A stretch of 56,227 bases of DNA from a bacterium (lineage in GTDB: Bacteria > Bacteroidota > Bacteroidia > NS11-12g > UBA9320): assembly GCA_018223105.1 (NCBI GenBank), contig JAAEYY010000012.1:41345-97571 (forward strand). The letters run 5' to 3'. Shown piece after piece: positions 37,049 through 45,021 of this stretch (positions within the stretch are counted from its first letter, which is position 1; each line of letters starts with the position of its first letter). A program made the position numbers and the translations under genes. The notes below the pieces were generated by a model, which was not told where the DNA came from, did not search any database, and saw only the letters and a list, made by a program, of their open reading frames with translations.

Positions 37049-37056
37049 TCTTTTAC

Positions 37057-37064
37057 CAAAGGAA
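37057..37064 (-). promoter_or_regulatory. -7 promoter element of the kinase/regulator operon
   Basis: TTccTTTG on the minus strand, ending 8 nt before the ATG at 37048; this spacing is what decides the start. Confidence 0.45.
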
Positions 37065-37162
37065 CTTATTCTAAGGTAAGATTCAAACAAAATGGGAAAT
37101 AATGGCCGGGTTGAGGGAGGTTTGAAAGTTGAAGTGAACCAGTTGCTCTATAAATGCCAGAA

Positions 37163-37191
37163 AACAAAAAAAGCCCTGTAAAACAGAGCTT
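37163..37191 (-). terminator. Intrinsic terminator at the island's left junction
   Basis: 8-bp stem with one G-U on the minus strand (37083-37090 relative to the line, that is 37183-37190 with 37172-37179), 3-nt loop, then a T-run. It lies right after the tRNA-Asp fragment in the minus-strand direction, so it is probably the original terminator of the tRNA-Asp gene. Confidence 0.65.
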
Positions 37192-37204
37192 CTTAATGTT
37201 TTTA

Positions 37205-37221
37205 GCGGTCCGGACGGGACT
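37205..37221 (-). other. Attachment-site remnant: 3' end of a tRNA-Asp gene
   Basis: gcggtccggacgggact; read on the minus strand this is the last T-stem bases, the acceptor 3' strand and discriminator of the Bacteroidota tRNA-Asp. The rest of the tRNA is not here, as expected for the displaced end after integration of an island in the tRNA 3' end. An integrase gene starts about 175 bases to the right. Confidence 0.65.
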
Positions 37222-37354
37222 AGTTCAAATTTCTACTTATTTCATTAATATTCTTATATATTCCTGCATGTCAGGACATTACGTCACACCTAAACTCTCA
37301 ATGTCATGAATGTGGATGAATTTTAATGCACCGGATTGAATGAAATGTTTGGAC

Positions 37355-37362
37355 TATGTTTG
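37355..37362 (+). promoter_or_regulatory. -7 promoter element of the integrase gene
   Basis: TAtgTTTG, a perfect consensus match, with a TTG (-33) at 37336-37338, 16 bases upstream. The predicted RNA start near 37369 leaves a leader of about 27 nt before the ATG at 37396. Confidence 0.6.
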
Positions 37363-37395
37363 GACAGATAGTTGAACTATAGTATCCAAAAAATT

Positions 37396-38580
37396 ATGGC
37401 TACATTTAAAATAGTATTGATGGAGAAAAGAGCAAAAACTCCATCTGAAGTACCTTTATATATTAGGGTAACTCAAAATAGAAAATCATCATATATTTCT
37501 CTTAGAAGAACGGTTAATCCCAAATATTGGGACCACTCAGCTCAAAGAGTTAAACCCGGACACACAAATGCAACGAGAATGAATGCATTCTTATCTCGAA
37601 CCTTGGCACAGATTGAAGAAGTTGTACTCGATAATTCGATTAAGGGTTTGCATTCTAGTGCAAATGAACTCAAGGCAGTAATATTAGGCAAAGAATCACC
37701 CTCATTCACTGATTATGCGAAGAGTGACATTAATAAACAGAAGAGAGAGCAAAATCATAGCCGGTATAAAAAAGTGAATGGTATAATATCTAAACTCAAC
37801 CGATATACAGGATCAAGAAACTTAGAATTTAGAGATATCAATTACGAATTTCTGAACAAATATGAAATGTGGCTCCGAGAATCATGTGGAAACTCCCAAA
37901 ATACCATACACTGTAATCTGAAATACTTCAGAAAATTATTCAATGATGCAATACGCGAAGGGTTAATCGAGCATTCAGAGAATCCATTCTTACGTTACCG
38001 GCTTAAAACTGAAAAAACAACACGTGAATACCTGACAGAGGACGAAATCAAGTCGCTTAATGCACTAGACTTAAAAGAAGACTCATGCATATGCCAAGTT
38101 CGAGATCTATTTGTCTTTGCATGTTATACCGGTATTAGAATCTCTGACCTTCTATGTTTAAGAACGAGCAACTACGACGGAAACCACGTTCAATTTCAGA
38201 CAAGAAAAACTCAGGATCTAGTAACTATTAAAGTGCCTTCCGTTGCCACATCAATTCTTGAAAAATACAATTCAGAAACATCAGAATATTTATTCCCATT
38301 TATAAAATCAGATTTGAATAAATTGGAACTTCAAAAGAAGATAATGAGTATTACTGCAAAATGTAATCAGCATTTAAAAGTACTGGCGCCAAAGGCAGGA
38401 ATTCAGAAGCATTTACATTTTCACATGTCTCGACATAGCTTTGCAACGCTCGCATTAAAAAAAGGGGTTAGGATTGAGCATGTCTCTTCACTTCTAGGAC
38501 ATTCTAGCTTAAAAACTACTCAGATCTACACTAAAATCGCTAACAATGAGCTAGATTTGGCAATGGATGTCTTTGGATAA
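37396..38580 (+). CDS. Tyrosine-type site-specific integrase
   Basis: 394 residues from the ATG at 37396 (the TTG at 37372 would add 8 residues; the ATG gives the MATFKIVLMEKRAK start typical of this family). N-terminal arm-binding domain (ISLRRTVNPKYWD), SAM-like core-binding domain (about 95-190) and the catalytic domain with Arg in CYTGIRISDL (near 246), HMSRHSFATLA (His and Arg near 343), GHSSLKTTQIYTK with the last His and the nucleophilic Tyr (near 377). It would cut and join DNA at the tRNA-Asp attachment site. All catalytic residues are present, so it may be active. Located at the left end of the island, pointing inward. Confidence 0.93.
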   Translation: MATFKIVLMEKRAKTPSEVPLYIRVTQNRKSSYISLRRTVNPKYWDHSAQRVKPGHTNATRMNAFLSRTLAQIEEVVLDNSIKGLHSSANELKAVILGKESPSFTDYAKSDINKQKREQNHSRYKKVNGIISKLNRYTGSRNLEFRDINYEFLNKYEMWLRESCGNSQNTIHCNLKYFRKLFNDAIREGLIEHSENPFLRYRLKTEKTTREYLTEDEIKSLNALDLKEDSCICQVRDLFVFACYTGIRISDLLCLRTSNYDGNHVQFQTRKTQDLVTIKVPSVATSILEKYNSETSEYLFPFIKSDLNKLELQKKIMSITAKCNQHLKVLAPKAGIQKHLHFHMSRHSFATLALKKGVRIEHVSSLLGHSSLKTTQIYTKIANNELDLAMDVFG

Positions 38581-39355
38581 TAAATTAAAACCTGACTATA
38601 CATATGAATTCCAGCCCGATGTGACATCAGATGGATACTTTGAAAGTCTATTCCTAAAATATTATTGCTACACTAGCCCTGATAAATCATTTGAGAGGAT
38701 CAGAAATGTTTGGTATGGTGATATAGCAGGTGAGATATTGAATGGAATTCCAAAACATCCAGATTGGCATGGAGATAAATCAACTGATGAGGATATTGTT
38801 AAAATCTCAAAATCAGTAATGGCAGATCTCCTGAAGTTAATTAAGTACCCGGAAGATGATACTATAATGAGTAACATACCCCACTTCAAATCACAATTTG
38901 ATGCGAATACTATACACTTCATAATAGATTTTGGTAGAGGTAGAGGTCTACAGAAATTCTTCATCCCTGATAAACGTAATTATAACAGACTAAAAGAGTT
39001 ATATGATTCCTTGACTATTCCTGGATCAGAGTTAATAGTTCCAACAAACAGCACGGACTTCTCATCTTGTTTCACTAATAAGGACCCAATTGATACAACA
39101 TTGGGAGAAATGATAAACTCTAGATCTAGTTATAAGCCTATTACATGGAAGAACAAGAATACTTTGAAATATTTCCTCCATAAACTTGATCCGTATGTTG
39201 AACACACCGGCATTGGTATTTATGAGAATGCAATTGGTTTAGTTGAAATACAATTTGAGCAATATAATGTTAAAGAACTTAAAGGTTCCGGCCATGTGCT
39301 CAAAAGCCGCAAGAAGATCGATCATATCGACCAAGGCTTTAGATCCTTCGTATAA
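38567..39355 (+). CDS. Island protein of unknown function
   Basis: 262 residues; the ATG lies inside the end of the integrase gene (14-base overlap), so the two are coupled. No signal peptide or membrane span. Segments that stand out are YESLFLKYY-like aromatic helices near residue 25, NTIHFIIDFGRGRGLQKFF near residue 112 and a basic C-terminus (LKSRKKIDHIDQGFRSFV). I do not recognise a family. Position next to an integrase, an HTH protein and a DUF3987 ATPase suggests a function in the mobility or replication module. Confidence 0.55.
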   Translation: MSLDNKLKPDYTYEFQPDVTSDGYFESLFLKYYCYTSPDKSFERIRNVWYGDIAGEILNGIPKHPDWHGDKSTDEDIVKISKSVMADLLKLIKYPEDDTIMSNIPHFKSQFDANTIHFIIDFGRGRGLQKFFIPDKRNYNRLKELYDSLTIPGSELIVPTNSTDFSSCFTNKDPIDTTLGEMINSRSSYKPITWKNKNTLKYFLHKLDPYVEHTGIGIYENAIGLVEIQFEQYNVKELKGSGHVLKSRKKIDHIDQGFRSFV

Positions 39356-39499
39356 ACTGACATAATGTTATTCCCTGAATTTCTGTCCTGTCCTTGGAAT
39401 AGAAATTATTTTCAAGCTACCTAAACGACACAAAATAAAAAACTGTGCTTGAGATTCATGCCACGCTCTTAAAGGGCAACATTTTGCTTGAATCTGGGT

Positions 39500-39730
39500 A
39501 TGAAAAAAGAGAAATTAATTAATCTCATGACGTCAGCAGAGGTAGCTGAAGTCTTGGGAATATCTGAAAGACATTTATTCAATCTTCGGTCTAATGAAGA
39601 AATAGAATGGGTGCAACATGGAAGGTACGTACGTTTCACTCCTGAACAGGTAATGGCTTACATCCGTAAACATAGTCAAATCAAGTCTAACCCTTTAAAT
39701 ATCAGTACAGATGGATACAGTAGGATTTAA
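39500..39730 (+). CDS. Helix-turn-helix DNA-binding protein (excisionase-like, HTH_17)
   Basis: 76 residues from the ATG at 39500 (a TTG at 39488 is in frame). The sequence LMTSAEVAEVLGISERHLFNLRS is a MerR/excisionase-type HTH, followed by the wing EIEWVQHGRYVRFTPEQVMAYIRKH. Small HTH_17 proteins of this kind sit beside integrases of Bacteroidota integrative elements, acting as excisionase or as regulator of element genes. The end overlaps the next small gene by 20 bases. Confidence 0.82.
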   Translation: MKKEKLINLMTSAEVAEVLGISERHLFNLRSNEEIEWVQHGRYVRFTPEQVMAYIRKHSQIKSNPLNISTDGYSRI

Positions 39731-39971
39731 TATATCAGCAAATCCTCAGTACATTGATACTGGGAGAACTTTTCCTGAAATCAGCGATATACTGATTGAA
39801 GAAGGTGAGTTTAACAGTAGAGGGTGGCCGTATAATGATCGGATTGATAATGGTGATGCTTGGTTTAATCCGCAGAATCCGGATCAAATCATAGTCAATC
39901 ATGATTACTTGAAGGTACTGACGATAATAATCAGAAACCACGATTTAAAGATTAGTAAAGATGGTCAATGA
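39711..39971 (+). CDS. Small island protein, unknown function
   Basis: 86 residues, acidic, no signal peptide. It overlaps both neighbours (20 bases with the HTH gene, 11 bases with the ATPase gene), so translation is coupled along the three. Segments FPEISDILIEEGEFNSRGW and VNHDYLKVLTIIIRNH are the only marked features. Not recognised. Confidence 0.5.
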   Translation: MDTVGFNISANPQYIDTGRTFPEISDILIEEGEFNSRGWPYNDRIDNGDAWFNPQNPDQIIVNHDYLKVLTIIIRNHDLKISKDGQ

Positions 39972-41208
39972 TTACAACAAATTGCCTGAGATACTCAAGG
40001 AGTGTCTTGGGTTTTTTAATGATGATACATCAAAAGAAATAGCACTCCAAGCTTCTATTACAGCCCTCAGTGGATTATTCCCAAGCTACTCGTCAATTTA
40101 TGACGGACATCGAGTTCATTGCAATTTATACAGCTTCATCATTGGCCACGCGGGGTGTGGTAAGAGTGCAATGAAGATTGGAGAATATCTAGTAGTAAAA
40201 GTGCAAGAACACAGAGTTAAAAAGTCCACTTCAGTGGATGCTGATATAAAAGGATCTAAGAATATTAACAAGATGTATATAGTTCCAGGAGATGCATCTT
40301 CAGCTGGATTGATGCGTACACTACAAGCCAATCCCGAAGGACTTCTCCTCTGTGAAACCGAAGGTGATACAATTAGCAATAATTTAGCAAAAGAATATGG
40401 TGATCACTCTACAATCTTACGATGTGCTGCCCATCATGAAACTGTAAAGCGCCTGCGATCTACAGACAATGAGTATTTTGAAGTTCAAGAACCAAAATTA
40501 AGTATTCTAACAAGTGGTACACCCGGTCAAGTGAAAAGGCTTACCAAATCCATTGAAGACGGATTATTCAGCCGGTTCATGTACTATATGATTCAAAATG
40601 AACCGAGTTGGAGGGATCCATATAATAAAACATCTCACTCGATGAAAGAACTTTTGCAGGACAAAGCAGAAGTCGTTTTTGACTACTATAAACATGTTAA
40701 TCAAGCTAAATACACTTTTAGATTAGAATCCAACCATAAAAGTATTATCAACAATACAGGTAAAGATTGGTTTGAGGATGCAAAGCAATATGGACCACAC
40801 GCTATTGCGATTGCAACTAGAATGGGGTTGAATCTACATAGAATTACAATGCTCTTATCACTACTTTATCATTTGGAAGATGGTTTGGCTGATAAGGAGG
40901 TCGTTTGTTATGATGATGCTTTATCCGCTGCGTTGGAAATCTGCAATACGCTCTTTAACAACGCATTAAAATTAATTTGCGATTCCGGCGGAATTGAAAT
41001 AAGCGTCCTTTCTGATAATCTATCGCAATTTTACTCCGCATTAAATGAGGAGTACACTATTCCTTCAGATAGAAATGCTGCAGCAAGGAAACTAGGGTTT
41101 TGCGAAAAAACTGGAAGAAATATTCATAAAAAGCTCGTGGAAAAGGGGCTCGTGAAACCTACAGGAACCGCTAAAAGATGGCGTAAAGTAAAAACTGCAC
41201 CTACCTAA
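39961..41208 (+). CDS. DUF3987-type P-loop ATPase of a mobile element
   Basis: 415 residues. Walker A GHAGCGKSA at about residues 61-69, then a strand GLLLCETEGDTI near residue 121 that serves as Walker B with its Glu, and SILTSGTPGQV near 182 as a sensor-like segment. This is the plan of DUF3987, the primase-helicase-like proteins of Bacteroidota phages and integrative elements. The last 70 residues form a winged-helix (FYSALNEEYTIPSDRNAAARKL; HKKLVEKGLVKPTG) for DNA binding. No primase domain in front, so it is the helicase/ATPase part alone. Terminator follows at 41229. Confidence 0.78.
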   Translation: MVNDYNKLPEILKECLGFFNDDTSKEIALQASITALSGLFPSYSSIYDGHRVHCNLYSFIIGHAGCGKSAMKIGEYLVVKVQEHRVKKSTSVDADIKGSKNINKMYIVPGDASSAGLMRTLQANPEGLLLCETEGDTISNNLAKEYGDHSTILRCAAHHETVKRLRSTDNEYFEVQEPKLSILTSGTPGQVKRLTKSIEDGLFSRFMYYMIQNEPSWRDPYNKTSHSMKELLQDKAEVVFDYYKHVNQAKYTFRLESNHKSIINNTGKDWFEDAKQYGPHAIAIATRMGLNLHRITMLLSLLYHLEDGLADKEVVCYDDALSAALEICNTLFNNALKLICDSGGIEISVLSDNLSQFYSALNEEYTIPSDRNAAARKLGFCEKTGRNIHKKLVEKGLVKPTGTAKRWRKVKTAPT

Positions 41209-41228
41209 ATCTTCTCCTATTTAGTGCT

Positions 41229-41257
41229 AAAGGGCCTCTTGTTGGGGCCCTTTTTTT
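41229..41257 (+). terminator. Intrinsic terminator after the DUF3987 gene
   Basis: 8-bp perfect stem (41229-41236 with 41246-41253), 9-nt loop, T-run. The tail runs straight into the promoter of the next gene. Confidence 0.9.
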
Positions 41258-41264
41258 ATATTGC
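41257..41264 (+). promoter_or_regulatory. -7 promoter element for the PD-(D/E)XK gene
   Basis: TAtaTTGC, near the TAnnTTTG consensus, its G 7 nt before the ATG at 41271. The first base belongs to the terminator T-run. Confidence 0.5.
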
Positions 41265-41270
41265 AGCTCC

Positions 41271-42515
41271 ATGTCCCACCCGGAAATAAAAAATGTCAAG
41301 AATCTACTGGAGAGAGCTGAAAGTATTACAGAACGCCATGATGAAATTCAGATTCTGAAAGGAGAACGATTTAATCTGTTTTCAATTCTGCAGATGGAGC
41401 GACTCGAAAACCGGACTCATTCTGCATTTATTGCTGAAATGCTAAGTAGAGAAGGATCTCATGGTCTTGGTTCTGTATTTCTGAAACTTTTCGTTGGTTT
41501 GATAGGTGATATCAATATTGATGTTGATACAAGCAAAGTACATGTTGAGTACCACATTGGAACAGTAAATGTGCAAACTGGCACCGGCGGAAGAATTGAT
41601 ATCTTTATCACGGACTCTCTTGGGAATGCCATATCCATTGAGAACAAAATTGATGCAGGAGATCAAGAACAACAATTAGTTCGATACCATAACTATATGA
41701 AGGGATCCAACCAAGTGTATTATTTGAACTTATTTGGAAGTGCACCTTCAGATGAAAGTGTAATAGATAAAAACCAGAATAAACTTGAACCGGGTAAAGA
41801 TTTTAGTATCATTTCATATAAATCTGAGATTGTTGACTGGCTTGAGCTATGCATAAAAGAATGCTACGATCTTCCTGTGGTCCGGGAGAGTATCAAACAG
41901 TATTTAGTATTAATCAAACGAATGACCTCAACTATGAATAACGAATTAGAAAATGAACTAATGAACGAGATGCTACAGCATTTTGAAGCGGCATCCTATA
42001 TCGCTGATAATTTTCCCTTGATTCAACAAAGGATGGGCGAAAATATTAGGCAAAAGGTGATTGAAAAACTAAAATCTGAGCTAAAGGATTACATTATTGA
42101 TAAGGGAGCAGATACTTCTAGAACCTATTCACAGATATGGGTTAAGCATAAATCAAATGATAGTCTATCAGCATGCTTTGGTATCGAATCTTTTAGCGGT
42201 AGAGGTAATTTTAATGGGGACTTATTTATAGGTTTATATAGCGAAGGAGGAAGAGATAACGGCTTCATAGTAGACGAAGAGCTGAACCAACACGGAGGCA
42301 GCTGGGTTGATCATTATAAGTTCAGTGATTTCACAGGGAAAGTACTTAACTTGAGCAAAAGAGCGATACTTCAGTTTGCGATCCAAGGCGATAAGTCTAT
42401 AGCTGAAATTGCTGAACACATTGCTGCGGAGTCAAAAGAGTATATTCAAAAGAAGGAATCAATATTGTTAGCATTTATTAATCATAAGCGCAACCTAACT
42501 AGCTCGAGTTCCTAA
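41271..42515 (+). CDS. PD-(D/E)XK nuclease-superfamily protein (PDDEXK_4-like)
   Basis: 414 residues. N-terminal helix pair FNLFSILQMERLENRTHSAF is typical for the family, where it precedes the catalytic core. The active site is GGRIDIFI (Asp near residue 107) and ISIENKID (Glu-x-Lys near 124-126), followed by QEQQLVRYHNYM, the conserved Gln motif. The C-terminal 170 residues are a separate, less conserved domain. Such proteins are frequent in defence islands beside restriction systems; the target is not known. Own promoter right after a terminator, monocistronic; convergent with the next gene. Confidence 0.82.
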   Translation: MSHPEIKNVKNLLERAESITERHDEIQILKGERFNLFSILQMERLENRTHSAFIAEMLSREGSHGLGSVFLKLFVGLIGDINIDVDTSKVHVEYHIGTVNVQTGTGGRIDIFITDSLGNAISIENKIDAGDQEQQLVRYHNYMKGSNQVYYLNLFGSAPSDESVIDKNQNKLEPGKDFSIISYKSEIVDWLELCIKECYDLPVVRESIKQYLVLIKRMTSTMNNELENELMNEMLQHFEAASYIADNFPLIQQRMGENIRQKVIEKLKSELKDYIIDKGADTSRTYSQIWVKHKSNDSLSACFGIESFSGRGNFNGDLFIGLYSEGGRDNGFIVDEELNQHGGSWVDHYKFSDFTGKVLNLSKRAILQFAIQGDKSIAEIAEHIAAESKEYIQKKESILLAFINHKRNLTSSSS

Positions 42516-42546
42516 TTCGATCAGGAGAAAAATGATATACAGTATT

Positions 42547-43419
42547 TTACCTGAAATCAATCGCATTGTGACTATAATGTCTGAGCCGAGCAAAATTTGC
42601 TTTAAAATTAGGGTTTCTTGACTTGAGGACGTCTAAATCTGATAAATCACCATCTATTATGTTTGTCTGTCCTGCAAAATTAAAAACCTCGAGTTTATCT
42701 AGATTTGCAACACCCTTGATTGTCTCTATTTTTGGTATATCAGTTAAATATAGAATCTTAAGATTTTTCATTTCGAATATTGGCGAAAAATCAACAATAT
42801 CATTCTTCCCTGAGATCAAAAGGCACTCTATATGTGAGGCATTCTTTAAAACTGTTACATCACTCAATTTAGGGCAAAGATTTAAATGTAATAAGGATAA
42901 TGAATCCATATTTCTAATACTATTGATCACCTTCAATTTTCTCCCAGCATTAATTGTAAGCTCTCGGAGTTTTTTTGCTTCAACTAATTTCTCTAAATCA
43001 GTTTCTTGATAATTATTGATCACTAATGACTTAACATTACTATGTTTTAATGCAGATTCAGCACCTTTTATCCGTCCATCGATATGAATGGTGTTTAGAC
43101 TCATTAATTTACTTAAATCCAATGTTCCATCGTGCTTTGTTTCAAGTACCAGTTCTTTTAATGTCCTCAAACTATTTATAGGTGTAATATCTATTGGACT
43201 AATCCCAATAACTCTAAGACTGACTAATCCTATCAGATTCTTAATAAAGTCTATATTATCAAAAGGATAGTATAGTTCATTAATCTCTAATTTACTGAGG
43301 CTATGTTCAGTCATAATTCTTTGAATATCTTCAAAATCATTATTAACTGGTACTAAAATATTTTGTTCTCTTCTAATCTTGTGACCCTCAAAATCAGAGG
43401 GGATGCTAAATCTTTTCAT
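42547..43419 (-). CDS. Leucine-rich-repeat-like protein
   Basis: 290 residues from the ATG at 43419; a TTG at 43488 would add 23 residues with no recognisable features. From residue 50 to the end there are repeats of about 21-23 residues of the LRR kind: LVSLRVIGISPIDITPI, LRTLKELVLETKHDG, SLSLLHLNLCPKLSDVTVL, IECLLISGKNDIVDFSPIF, LKILYLTDIPKIETIKG and LEVFNFAGQTNIIDG. This gives a soluble curved solenoid for protein binding, without a catalytic domain. It has no signal peptide, so it acts in the cytoplasm. Placed among defence-type genes of the island; role unknown. Confidence 0.65.
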   Translation of the reverse strand: MKRFSIPSDFEGHKIRREQNILVPVNNDFEDIQRIMTEHSLSKLEINELYYPFDNIDFIKNLIGLVSLRVIGISPIDITPINSLRTLKELVLETKHDGTLDLSKLMSLNTIHIDGRIKGAESALKHSNVKSLVINNYQETDLEKLVEAKKLRELTINAGRKLKVINSIRNMDSLSLLHLNLCPKLSDVTVLKNASHIECLLISGKNDIVDFSPIFEMKNLKILYLTDIPKIETIKGVANLDKLEVFNFAGQTNIIDGDLSDLDVLKSRNPNFKANFARLRHYSHNAIDFR

Positions 43420-43534
43420 AACATTCTTTCTATGGATTTTCAGATTAAATTGGTTATCAAAGGAAGCCCTATAACTGCGGCACAACAATTAATCTGCTTT
43501 GGACATCATTTTTCTAATATGCCTCATTAATATT

Positions 43535-44866
43535 TCAGGACACAATAACAATAAACACATAATCTGATAAAGATTCTACCTGCTTTTCCAAACTCAGTCC
43601 GGTTAGCGTTGAAGAATTTGGAAGTGGGTAAGACTCATTCCAAGAATGTATTAGAGCTACCAGGTAAGTGTTTTTAATGACATATGTTGCATTATCAGCA
43701 ACGGTATGTTTAGAGCTAACAACACCAATTAAATCCCCATTGCTGTTAAAACAAGGACCACCACTGTTTCCCGGTTGTGCCTGTGCGCTAACTTGATATG
43801 TTGTTACATTTCCTTGATATCCTGATGTTGAACTTAATACCCCTGTAGTTACTTTAAGCTCTTCGCCCATCGAACTGGTTAATGGATACCCCAGAATTGA
43901 AACGGAGCTTCCCGACTTCTGCGTATTATTTTGTATCGAAAAAGGAATCCTATTAAAAGGAGTGAAATCATCATCGGAGATCTTTAATAACACTAGATCA
44001 TTTGACTTATCCTTTGCAATAACCGATGCATTATACTCCACGGGAATACCGTTTCGAATACATTTAATTAGAACCTTGTCTTTTTCACCAACGACATGGT
44101 AGTTCGTAACAAGAATTCCATCTATTGAAATAGCAAAAGCTGTACCTTGAGTCGTATACTTATTTGATGGGTTTAGGTCGTCGTAGACACTTGGGTAAGT
44201 CTTTAAAAATTTAAATTCACCTTCATCCAGATCGATAAATGTCAAAAAGCCTTGCTCTATCTTAACATAATACTCCCTTACCGTTTCTTTATCTGCCATA
44301 TACCACTTTGCTTTAAATAAATTTCTTACACCAGTTGGTTCTAGTACAGATTTAATATCACCAGGACTCCATCTATAGTAGTAAGCCTGCGCCCCATCAA
44401 GATAAAGTAAATAGAATTTCTTCCCTTTCCGGACAAGTGCTAATCGATACTTTGCAACTCCAGCTTCAACTCGGCTATTAGGAATAATCAATTCATATAT
44501 TCCTTCAATATCTTCTATACCGTACTCTTTCCAGTGGTTTTTTAGTGAGTCTTCACTAAAACTGTTTTGTACTTTGGTATTTTCAGTAGCTACCTTTTTC
44601 GGTTTGTCTGGAATCGTAACGCTGTTTGGTACATAAAAGAGATATTTTTGGATGTAAACCTCCTTGTCGGTTAGGGCAACAGCAAGAAATCCATCAATTT
44701 TGTAATTAACTGTCAGCGATTTACCTGCATATAAAGTATCTAAGATTTCTGAACTTGTTGAGGCTTCACTGTATACCACTGCCTGTCTTGTTAAACTCAG
44801 CGTAACTTGACTAAAGGTCTGAAGTATAGAAAAGAAGAGAAAAGTAAATAATAGGGCAGTTCTCAT
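43535..44866 (-). CDS. Secreted trypsin-like serine protease with N-terminal SH3-like domain
   Basis: 443 residues with a signal peptide (ends LQTFSQ, about residue 20). Residues 22-75 look like a bacterial SH3 domain (AVVYSEASTSSEILDTLYAGKSLTV). The protease domain occupies about 235-420, with the triad His in VTNYHVVGE (near 255), Asp in SNDLVLLKI (near 288) and Ser in QAQPGNSGGPCFN (near 367). The order and GNSGGP motif are those of the HtrA/V8 type, but there is no PDZ domain. Thus it is likely a periplasmic or secreted protease, here within an island next to intracellular defence genes, which is unexpected. It diverges from hsdM. Confidence 0.85.
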   Translation of the reverse strand: MRTALLFTFLFFSILQTFSQVTLSLTRQAVVYSEASTSSEILDTLYAGKSLTVNYKIDGFLAVALTDKEVYIQKYLFYVPNSVTIPDKPKKVATENTKVQNSFSEDSLKNHWKEYGIEDIEGIYELIIPNSRVEAGVAKYRLALVRKGKKFYLLYLDGAQAYYYRWSPGDIKSVLEPTGVRNLFKAKWYMADKETVREYYVKIEQGFLTFIDLDEGEFKFLKTYPSVYDDLNPSNKYTTQGTAFAISIDGILVTNYHVVGEKDKVLIKCIRNGIPVEYNASVIAKDKSNDLVLLKISDDDFTPFNRIPFSIQNNTQKSGSSVSILGYPLTSSMGEELKVTTGVLSSTSGYQGNVTTYQVSAQAQPGNSGGPCFNSNGDLIGVVSSKHTVADNATYVIKNTYLVALIHSWNESYPLPNSSTLTGLSLEKQVESLSDYVFIVIVS

Positions 44867-45001
44867 TGAAGTTGGTTTTATCAGGTTTCAACTAGAGTCA
44901 ATATTAAATAATATTTTTTGTTTAAACTTATAATTTATCCTGCTCATCCCTTCAGCCCACCACATTTGTCCCCAAAAGAAGACTTTTAATAAATCGCGTA
45001 A

Positions 45002-45017
45002 GGGCTTAAATTAGCCC
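45002..45017 (+). promoter_or_regulatory. Inverted repeat over the hsdM promoter
   Basis: GGGCT and AGCCC arms separated by six bases enclose the TAaaTTAG -7 element (45007-45014), whose G is 7 nt before the hsdM ATG. A protein bound here would block transcription of the restriction operon. Confidence 0.4.
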
Positions 45018-45021
45018 GCTC

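Noticed and set aside
39460..39500. Near-repeat of gcttga motifs upstream of the HTH gene as an excisionase binding array
   Set aside because: Only about seven bases are shared between two copies; too short to support a site.
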